12,520 bases of DNA, taken from NCBI GenBank assembly GCA_915066865.1, contig CAJZEE010000064.1, positions 1-12,520 of the forward strand, read 5' to 3'. Positions 6,994-12,520 of this stretch are shown in pieces (within the stretch, counting starts at the first letter, position 1; each line of letters opens with the position of its first letter). Source of the stretch: an uncultured Veillonella sp. (lineage in GTDB: Bacteria; Bacillota; Negativicutes; Veillonellales; Veillonellaceae). The notes under the pieces are model-generated. The model saw only the letters and a list, made by a program, of their open reading frames with translations. It did not search any database and was not told the DNA's origin. The position numbers were made by a program, and so were the translations under genes.

Positions 6994-7761
6994 ATGTTAG
7001 AAAATCCACAAGCTACAAAGGATGCCCTCATTCAATGGATTCGAGATTATTTTGGTAAAAATGGTCCTAACTGTAGTGCTGTAGTTGGTATTTCAGGTGG
7101 TAAGGACTCGACTATCGTGGCAGCTCTTTGCAAAGAAGCTCTCGGTGCAGATCGCGTAGTTGGTGTTCTTATGCCAAATGGAGTGCAATCGGATATTGAT
7201 GATGCTCAGACAGTGGTAAATCATTTAGGAATTCCGCACATGACGGTCAATATTGGTGCTGCCTATGAGGCGCTAACTCATGCTATCGTTCAGGCTAAGG
7301 GGTATGATGCTGTAACGGGGAGAGCCGATTTATCTAAAGATGCTGCCATTAATACCCCGCCTCGTCTCCGGATGGCAACTCTCTATGCAATAGGACAAAA
7401 TTTACCAAATGGTGCTCGTGTAGCAAATACTTGTAATGGATCTGAAGACTACGTAGGATACTCTACAAAATACGGAGATAGTGCAGGTGATTTTAGCCCT
7501 CTCGCACAACTCGTAGTAGAAGAAGTTCGTCAAATAGGAAAACTTCTTGATATTCCATTGCACCTAGTTGATAAGGTGCCAAGTGATGGTCTCAGCGGTC
7601 AGTCCGATGAGGATAAATTAGGATTTACCTATGCTATATTGGATCATTATATTAGAACTGGGAAAATTGAAGATCAAGCAACAAAAGAGCGAATCGATTA
7701 TCTGAATCGAATTAATAAGCATAAATTAGAGTTGATGCCGTCATTTGACCCAAACCTTTAA
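6994..7761 (+). CDS. nadE: NH3-dependent NAD+ synthetase
   Basis: This 255-residue member of the N-type ATP pyrophosphatase family adenylates nicotinate adenine dinucleotide and amidates it to NAD+. The PP-loop is SGGKDS (34-39). NTPPRLRMATLYAI (120-133), TCNGSEDYVGYSTKYGDSAGDFSPL (146-170) and PSDGLSGQSDEDKLGFTY (196-213) are the usual substrate-binding and lid segments. There is no nitrilase/glutaminase domain, so it should use free ammonia and not glutamine. It follows pncB by 8 bases and precedes an asparaginase gene by 38 bases; that neighbour releases ammonia. The nicotinate adenylyltransferase step that links PncB and NadE is encoded elsewhere. Confidence 0.95.
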   Translation: MLENPQATKDALIQWIRDYFGKNGPNCSAVVGISGGKDSTIVAALCKEALGADRVVGVLMPNGVQSDIDDAQTVVNHLGIPHMTVNIGAAYEALTHAIVQAKGYDAVTGRADLSKDAAINTPPRLRMATLYAIGQNLPNGARVANTCNGSEDYVGYSTKYGDSAGDFSPLAQLVVEEVRQIGKLLDIPLHLVDKVPSDGLSGQSDEDKLGFTYAILDHYIRTGKIEDQATKERIDYLNRINKHKLELMPSFDPNL

Positions 7762-7799
7762 TTGATAGGGTGAAAATCTTGATTTATAGTGGAGGCAAT

Positions 7800-8777
7800 A
7801 TGGAGACAAAAATCGCTTTGATTGGTACTGGAGGAACTATTGCTGGAAAAGGTACTTCAAATACGGATTTAACAGGTTATACGGCAGGGGTGTTAGGCCT
7901 TGACGAAATTTTAGCCTCTGTACCTGGCACAAAACCGTATGGTCCTTATACATATGCTCAGTTTAGTAATATTGAAAGCTCCGATATTACCGTAAATCAC
8001 TGGTTAGAACTTTCTAAGTTGGTGCAAAAATTGGTTAACCGAGATGATATCGGTGGTGTTGTCATTACTCATGGCACAGATAGCATGGAGGAGACAGCAT
8101 ATTTTCTGAATCTGACAGTTCATACAGACAAGCCAATTGTTATTACTGGATCTATGAGACCTGCAGGTGCTATTAGTGCAGACGGGCCAATTAATTTATT
8201 GCAAGCAATCCAAGTAGCGAGGACGCCATCGTCTGTAGGTAAAGGTGTGGTAGTCGTATTAAATGGCTACATTGATGGGGCAAGGGATGTATCTAAATGC
8301 AACACTACTAATGTAGCGACTTTTGATAGTCCATTAGTGGGACATCTTGGTATTGTACAAGATGGTATTGCCCACTATTATAAAGCGTCTACTCGACGCC
8401 ATACGCAAGACTCTGTATTTGATGTGAGTAAATTATCTGAGTTGCCTCGTGTAGTTATAATGACTTGCTACGGTGGTATGGATGATATGGTGCCTATGAG
8501 TGTAGTTGCTACAAATCCTGACGGTTTGATCTTAACAGGGCTTGGTCATGGTACAATTCCACAAAATGTACGTCAGATTACACAGAATGCAAAATTTCCA
8601 ACGGTACGTGCTTCTCGTACTGGTAGTGGCATGGTATCTGCAGTGCCACAAGATGCACTGGCAAACTATCTCGTATGTGATACTTTAAGTCCACAAAAAG
8701 CTCGTATTCTATTGATGCTAGGGCTTACAAAAACTAAAAATCTTAAAAAGTTACAACAATTCTTCCATGAATATTAA
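7800..8777 (+). CDS. ansA: L-asparaginase, cytoplasmic
   Basis: This 325-residue asparaginase/glutaminase-family enzyme hydrolyses L-asparagine to aspartate and ammonia. Catalytic residues are present: GTGGTIA (T13), Y27, HGTDS (91-95, T93 and D94; the usual last residue is T) and ARDVSK (K166). TGSMRPAGAISADGP and GHGTIP are also typical. There is no signal peptide, so it acts in the cytoplasm. The ATG at 7800 is chosen because GGAGG (7791-7795) lies 4 bases before it; an in-frame GTG at 7770 has no good binding site. The sequence cannot settle type I against type II kinetics or how much glutamine it uses. It is the last gene of the pncB-nadE operon, where it may supply ammonia to NadE. A terminator follows at 8923. 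Confidence 0.9.
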   Translation: METKIALIGTGGTIAGKGTSNTDLTGYTAGVLGLDEILASVPGTKPYGPYTYAQFSNIESSDITVNHWLELSKLVQKLVNRDDIGGVVITHGTDSMEETAYFLNLTVHTDKPIVITGSMRPAGAISADGPINLLQAIQVARTPSSVGKGVVVVLNGYIDGARDVSKCNTTNVATFDSPLVGHLGIVQDGIAHYYKASTRRHTQDSVFDVSKLSELPRVVIMTCYGGMDDMVPMSVVATNPDGLILTGLGHGTIPQNVRQITQNAKFPTVRASRTGSGMVSAVPQDALANYLVCDTLSPQKARILLMLGLTKTKNLKKLQQFFHEY

Positions 8778-8841
8778 AGGCACATAATACTCATGGAACA
8801 TATGAAACATAATAATTCTTTGAATCTAATAATTAATTTGA

Positions 8842-8868
8842 AAAATTTGAGAAAATATTTCAAATTTT
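8842..8868. other. AT-rich hairpin after the asparaginase gene
   Basis: AAAATTTGA (8842-8850) pairs with TCAAATTTT (8860-8868), a 9-bp A/T-only stem with a 9-base loop. No T run follows, so it is unlikely to be the main terminator. It may protect the 3' end of the transcript, or be chance in AT-rich DNA. Confidence 0.3.
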
Positions 8869-8922
8869 AATTTGATATTCATTTTCAAAAATTATACTAT
8901 ATGTAACAGTTTTATATGCAAT

Positions 8923-8960
8923 AAACCGCACATTCCGATCGCCTAGGATGTGCGGTTTTT
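8923..8960 (+). terminator. Rho-independent terminator of the NAD operon
   Basis: AAACCGCACA pairs with TGTGCGGTTT around a short, partly paired loop and is followed by five T (8956-8960). It ends the pncB-nadE-ansA transcript about 145 bases after the ansA stop. The minus strand has only a short T run (GGTTTATT), so it may also stop the convergent cbiZ transcript, but less well. Confidence 0.88.
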
Positions 8961-9052
8961 CATTTGTATTATATTTTTCATATATGAGTGGGGTATTGAA
9001 TGATAATTTTTGGGGTATTATTCTAGATATTTTTGTATATTACAAAATAGGA

Positions 9053-9829
9053 TTATTCAGCGCCGATAGCATTTTCTAGTGCTCTTTGTACGCCTACATA
9101 GACGGCCTTGGCTAAGGTGTCTCCAAATAGTGAAAAGGAACCAGCATCTGTTAAGATATCTCCATTTGTATCAATGGTGAGAATGATACCATCTGTAGAG
9201 GTACCTGTGGCAGATGTTTTTCGTTCTTTTGTAATTGCATCAGGAATATCTTCATTAATAAACGGATGGAGGCGTACGCTTTCAACATTCCAATCTTGAA
9301 GGGCTGCGGTTTTTGCTTCGGTAATTGTCATAACAGCTTTTACCATAGCGCTATCTGTTAAAGCTTTATTTGTAAATACGAGGATATTGATTGTGCCTGG
9401 CACTATGAAGTCTCCATCCCGCTCTTCGTAACAATAGCCTGTACCTGCGCGATGTGCCGTTTTTTCATAGCCTGCAGTCACGATAGTTTCCACAATAGTA
9501 TCATGTTCTTCAACTTTGGCATAGGCGTGTAGATGCATTGTGGCAGACGTGAGAAGTGCTGTACTAAAATGAACAGGAGTATCAATATGTTCAAATTCTT
9601 GAGCCAAATAATCGGCTACAGAGCCACCGGGTAAATCTTTTTCTGTTTCGATTTGATATGTTAGCTGTTGGTTGCGTACCGCTAGCGTATGGTGATAGCC
9701 ACCATTTAATTGTCCGCTCGAAAGAGAATAGTGGATATCGTCAAAGTGTACCGTAACGGAGTGTAACTCTCTAGTTACATAGCCTCCAGTAGCGAGCTCT
9801 TGGGGTGCTTCGTATAGATTTTTGAACAT
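9053..9829 (-). CDS. cbiZ: Adenosylcobinamide amidohydrolase
   Basis: This 258-residue CbiZ-family enzyme cleaves the aminopropanol side chain from adenosylcobinamide to give adenosylcobyric acid, which re-enters cobamide synthesis. It lets a cell salvage or remodel foreign corrinoids. Family signatures are clear: TAGYEKTAHRAG (118-129), PGTINILVFTN (144-154), AMVKAVMTITEAKTAALQDW (161-180) and ATGTSTDGI (207-215). The ATG at 9829 is chosen because GGGAGA (9835-9840) lies 5 bases before it; an in-frame start at 9907 would add 26 atypical residues. It stands alone here, convergent with the NAD operon and divergent from mscS, with no other cobamide gene and no recognisable cobalamin riboswitch upstream. 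The first 115 residues or so are less typical than the rest. The product is probably cytosolic. Confidence 0.85.
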   Translation of the reverse strand: MFKNLYEAPQELATGGYVTRELHSVTVHFDDIHYSLSSGQLNGGYHHTLAVRNQQLTYQIETEKDLPGGSVADYLAQEFEHIDTPVHFSTALLTSATMHLHAYAKVEEHDTIVETIVTAGYEKTAHRAGTGYCYEERDGDFIVPGTINILVFTNKALTDSAMVKAVMTITEAKTAALQDWNVESVRLHPFINEDIPDAITKERKTSATGTSTDGIILTIDTNGDILTDAGSFSLFGDTLAKAVYVGVQRALENAIGAE

Positions 9830-9867
9830 GTAAGTCTCCCTAGTTTTATGATTGTTATATATGGAAT

Positions 9868-9901
9868 ATAAAGATATAATATCTTTATTATCGTATTGCA
9901 A
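9868..9901 (-). promoter_or_regulatory. Candidate cbiZ promoter with 21-bp palindrome
   Basis: On the minus strand TTGCAA (-35, 9896-9901) lies 17 bases before TATATC (-10, 9873-9878). Over the -10 lies a perfect palindrome, ATAAAGATAT-n-ATATCTTTAT (9868-9888), with 10-base arms around a single central base. A dimeric repressor binding there would block the promoter. The leader would be about 37 bases, too short for a cobalamin riboswitch. Confidence 0.45.
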
Positions 9902-10004
9902 ATGCATATGTAAAATTATAGCATATATATTTACCGTTATTATATTGCTATTATGTTGTGATAGATATTTGTGATTGTTTAGATTTATATTATGGATGGT
10001 TACT

Positions 10005-10934
10005 ATGGCTAATTTCTTAAGTGCTGTTTCTGAATTTCTTTTTAAAGACGCTAATATATTAATTCAAATAAGGGACTGGTTTTTTGCACAAGCTGGAAAT
10101 ATTTTATTAGCACTAATTTTATTTTGGATAGGGCGATATGCTATTAAATGGGTAAAAGCTTTTGCCGTTCGCATTATGACAAAAGCTTCCTATGACTCAG
10201 CAGCGATGAGCTTTATCACTCAAATTATTAATTATGCCTTGCTAGTAGGGTTAGTATTGATTTGCTTAAACCAAATCGGTATTCCTACAACATCCTTTAT
10301 AGCTGCTTTTGGTGCTTTTGGTTTAGGTATTGGTCTCGCCTTACAGAATAACCTTTCTAACTTAGCATCTGGTTTATTGATTCTTATCTTCAAACCTTTT
10401 AGAGCGGGTCACGTTATTCAGGTGGGTGATGTAGTCGGCAGTGTTAAATCAATCCAATTTATGTATACAGTTATTACTACAAAAGATCAAAAGAATGTAT
10501 ACATTCCTAACTCTCTTCTTACATCCCAAGCTGTAACTAATATTGTTTATACTACAGAACGGGTTATCCCATTTACGTTTGACATTGGTTATAATAATGA
10601 TCATCATGAGGCAATAAAAATCTTAAAAAATATTTTTGCAGCAGATAAACGTGTCCTTAATCCGAAGAATATGGAAATAGGTATTTCTGAATTTGGAGAT
10701 AATTCTGTACGAATTGCTGCTTATGCTCGTGTTAAGTCGAATGATTTTCTCGATGTTCAATATAGCATCATGTCTGATGTAAAAGATGCCTTTGATAAAT
10801 ATGGTATCGATATTCCATATCCTCAACGTGTAGTATATATTCAAAATGTAGATACATCGACAGGTGAAATTAAAGGGACAAAAAAGAAAGCAACTACTAC
10901 AAATGTAGCACTAGATGATAGTCTTGAAAGTTAA
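10005..10934 (+). CDS. mscS: Small-conductance mechanosensitive channel, MscS family
   Basis: This 309-residue inner membrane channel opens under membrane tension and releases solutes after hypo-osmotic shock. It has three membrane segments (about 30-50, 72-92 and 97-128). The pore helix TM3 is rich in Gly and Ala (FIAAFGAFGLGIGLALQNNL), followed by SNLASGLLILIFKPFRAGHV and the beta domain start IQVGDVVGSV. The C-terminal alpha-beta vestibule runs to about 285, then a Lys/Thr-rich tail. Length is near that of E. coli MscS (286). The start is uncertain: ATG at 10005 with GGATGG 5 bases before it is preferred; ATG at 9996 and TTG at 9975 are in frame. The next gene lies 25 bases downstream of the stop, so the two are probably co-transcribed. 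Confidence 0.9.
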   Translation: MANFLSAVSEFLFKDANILIQIRDWFFAQAGNILLALILFWIGRYAIKWVKAFAVRIMTKASYDSAAMSFITQIINYALLVGLVLICLNQIGIPTTSFIAAFGAFGLGIGLALQNNLSNLASGLLILIFKPFRAGHVIQVGDVVGSVKSIQFMYTVITTKDQKNVYIPNSLLTSQAVTNIVYTTERVIPFTFDIGYNNDHHEAIKILKNIFAADKRVLNPKNMEIGISEFGDNSVRIAAYARVKSNDFLDVQYSIMSDVKDAFDKYGIDIPYPQRVVYIQNVDTSTGEIKGTKKKATTTNVALDDSLES

Positions 10935-10959
10935 GATACTGGAAGGTAGAACGAGAGTG

Positions 10960-11817
10960 ATGACACTTTTAACGACGAATATTCATATGTTTTATAAGAA
11001 ATTGGTATTGGCCATAACTTTTATAGGAATCATATTTATAGGTGCTAGTGTTGCTCAAGCTGCATACATTACACCTCCTTCTACTGTTGGTGAGGCCGTA
11101 GTCCTAATTGATGCAGATACAAAAGAAATTTTATTTGCAAAGAACCCAGATAAGTGGATGCATCCAGCTAGTACTACAAAAATGGTCACCTTGTTAACTG
11201 CCTTAGAATTAAAGGGCACACAGCTTGATGAATTAGCTACTATAAGTAGCTATGCAACGAGCATGGAAGAATCAAACCTTGGGGTTCGCGTAGGCGATCA
11301 GATTACATTGGAAGGTGTTCTTGAAGGTATGATGGTTGCTAGTGGTAATGATGCGGCCATTGTAGTAGCCGAAAATGTAAGTGGTTCTGTGGATAAATTT
11401 GCTAAAGATATGACTCGCATTGCTGCAAAAGCGGGGGCAAAGAATAGTGTGTTCTTGAATCCTCATGGATTAACACAAAAGGGTCACCATTCTACGGCTC
11501 GTGATTTAGCGATGATTGCCGCGTACGGTATGAAATACCAAATGTTCCGTGACAAGGTTGCCAATGATTACTACAAGGTGCCGTACCAAAACCGCGCACC
11601 AGAAACAATTCGTACTACAAACCACTTCATTCGCAACAAATATCCTGGTGCAAATGGCTTGAAAACAGGTTTTACAAATGCAGCAGGAGAATGTTTGATT
11701 GCGTCTGCCACACGTAAGGGTCATACTATGATTGTAGTCATGTTAAACGATGATAACCGTTGGGATGAAGCGGTGCAATTCCTTGATTATGGCTTTAAAC
11801 TCCGTGGGGTAATTTAA
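10960..11817 (+). CDS. D-alanyl-D-alanine carboxypeptidase (S11), short form
   Basis: This low-molecular-weight penicillin-binding protein trims the terminal D-Ala from peptidoglycan pentapeptides. Its 285 residues begin with a Sec signal peptide (hydrophobic 15-33, probable cleavage after SVAQA, about residue 34). The three active-site motifs are STTK (71-74, nucleophile S71), SGN (128-130) and KTG (235-237). It ends soon after the catalytic domain: the C-terminal PBP5 beta domain and amphipathic anchor of DacA/DacF (about 390-400 residues) are missing. It is probably periplasmic, or held by an uncleaved signal. ATG at 10960 is preferred; GTG at 10957 is equally well placed behind GGAAGG (10941-10946), and an ATG at 10915 overlaps mscS. 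It lies between mscS and the yfbR-type gene, all in the same direction. Confidence 0.9.
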   Translation: MTLLTTNIHMFYKKLVLAITFIGIIFIGASVAQAAYITPPSTVGEAVVLIDADTKEILFAKNPDKWMHPASTTKMVTLLTALELKGTQLDELATISSYATSMEESNLGVRVGDQITLEGVLEGMMVASGNDAAIVVAENVSGSVDKFAKDMTRIAAKAGAKNSVFLNPHGLTQKGHHSTARDLAMIAAYGMKYQMFRDKVANDYYKVPYQNRAPETIRTTNHFIRNKYPGANGLKTGFTNAAGECLIASATRKGHTMIVVMLNDDNRWDEAVQFLDYGFKLRGVI

Positions 11818-11842
11818 GGACCTATTGTGCAATGGGGGATAT

Positions 11843-12433
11843 ATGAGTTCATTTTTTGCATTTTTAAAACGCATGCGCTTTATCAATCGATGGAGCCTCA
11901 TGCGAAATACGGAAATAGAAAATATTCAAGAACATAGCCTTGAAGTGGCCATGGTAGCCCACAATTTGGGAGCTATAAAAAATGAATACTTCGGTGGAAA
12001 TGTAGATATTAATAAGGTAGCTGTCATAGCCATGTATCATGAGGTGAGTGAAATCTTTACAGGAGATATGCCGACACCAATCAAGTATTTTGATCCAAAG
12101 TTGCGTGAACTGTATGGTGAGGTTGAAACTTTGGCGCAAGAAAAAATGCTATCAACCTTGCCAGACCGGTTACAATCTGTTTATAAGCCTATACTTGTTG
12201 ATGCAGAGGCTAGTCCAGAATGGCCTATTGTTAAGGCTGCCGATACAATTTCAGCCTATATGAAATGCGTCAAAGAGCTCAAGGCAGGAAATGATGAGTT
12301 TAAAGAGGCACATGACTCTATCTTAGCTAAGTTGAAAACTCTAAATATGCCTGAGGTAGATATGTTTATTGAATTATATATCCCTGCTCTTGGTAAGAGC
12401 TTGGATGAGTTGAACTATTACGAAATTAAATAA
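11843..12433 (+). CDS. yfbR: YfbR-type HD-domain 5'-deoxynucleotidase
   Basis: This 196-residue protein is close in length and sequence to E. coli YfbR (199), which removes phosphate from deoxyribonucleoside 5'-monophosphates. Shared features are INRWSLMRN (R16, W17, substrate contacts in YfbR), EHSLEVAMVAH (H31), MYHEVSEIFTGDMPTPIKYF (63-82) and KAADTISAY (D134). One difference matters: the HD dyad is H66-E67, so the metal-binding Asp is Glu. Glu can still bind a metal, and activity may be kept. The ATG at 11843 is chosen because GGGGGA lies just before it and the N-terminus then aligns with YfbR; a TTG at 11825 is in frame. It is the last gene of the mscS operon, 25 bases after the carboxypeptidase, and a hairpin terminator follows within 6 bases. 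Confidence 0.88.
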   Translation: MSSFFAFLKRMRFINRWSLMRNTEIENIQEHSLEVAMVAHNLGAIKNEYFGGNVDINKVAVIAMYHEVSEIFTGDMPTPIKYFDPKLRELYGEVETLAQEKMLSTLPDRLQSVYKPILVDAEASPEWPIVKAADTISAYMKCVKELKAGNDEFKEAHDSILAKLKTLNMPEVDMFIELYIPALGKSLDELNYYEIK

Positions 12434-12438
12434 CTATT

Positions 12439-12518
12439 AAAAGAGACGACTTCTTGAACTGTACCCCAAAATTTGCACACAATTTTGAAGGTATAGTTCA
12501 TTTGGGCCGTCTCTTTTT
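12439..12518 (+). terminator. Long compound palindrome, terminator of the mscS operon
   Basis: The outer arms AAAAGAGACG (12439-12448) and CGTCTCTTTT (12508-12517) end in a run of five T, as in a rho-independent terminator. Inside lie a second stem, TGAACTGTACC (12455-12465) with GGTATAGTTCA (12490-12500, one G-T pair), and a third, CAAAATT (12467-12473) with AATTTTG (12481-12487), around the loop TGCACAC. It is far larger than an ordinary terminator. The inner arms look like a pair of facing insertion sequence ends, so it may be a small repeated element. Confidence 0.75.
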
Positions 12519-12520
12519 AG

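Noticed and set aside
9830..10004. Cobalamin riboswitch upstream of cbiZ
   Set aside because: The gap is only about 175 bases shared with a divergent gene, is very AT-rich, and I see no B12-box-like conserved core.
1..12520. CRISPR array, toxin-antitoxin pair, prophage or integrase
   Set aside because: I saw no spaced direct repeat series, no small paired genes and no recombinase or phage protein; the genes are housekeeping or transport types.

Overview
The window looks like a low-GC, obligately anaerobic Firmicute of the Negativicutes, most likely Veillonella or a close relative. This is an inference from the AT-rich intergenic DNA, strong AGGAGG-type ribosome binding sites, the look of the proteins and the presence of a cobamide salvage gene; no rRNA or marker gene is present to prove it. 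Bases 1-14 are not genomic: they match the 3' end of an Illumina adapter. The sequence is therefore probably a whole short contig, and its right end lies in a palindromic element that may be repeated and may have broken the assembly.

Region 1 (about 98-3480, minus strand) is a three-gene putative metal-handling operon. It reads, in transcription order, a G3E/CobW-family metallochaperone-type GTPase (3359 to 2490), a fusion of a second, degenerate G3E-like P-loop domain to a DUF318/YcgR-type permease (2493 to 958), and a TIGR03943/YcgQ-type membrane partner with a CC motif (899 to 135). The first two genes overlap by four bases (ATGA). The third has its own candidate promoter with a Fur-family-like palindrome over the -10. 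A bidirectional terminator closes the operon. The fusion permease is the most unusual thing in the window.

Region 2 (3629-5232, minus strand) is a single M20-family Xaa-His dipeptidase gene (pepD) followed by a 20-bp-stem terminator. A divergent intergenic region with two short dyads separates it from region 3.

Region 3 (5534-8960, plus strand) is a NAD operon: nicotinate phosphoribosyltransferase (pncB), ammonia-dependent NAD synthetase (nadE) and a cytoplasmic asparaginase that could supply the ammonia NadE needs. It ends in a strong terminator.

Region 4 (9053-9829, minus strand) is a lone adenosylcobinamide amidohydrolase (cbiZ) for cobamide remodelling. Its candidate promoter carries a 21-bp palindrome.

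Region 5 (10005-12518, plus strand) is mscS (small mechanosensitive channel), a short D-Ala-D-Ala carboxypeptidase with a signal peptide, and a YfbR-type HD-domain 5'-deoxynucleotidase with Glu in place of the HD-motif Asp. It ends in a long palindrome that works as a terminator and whose inner arms resemble insertion sequence ends.
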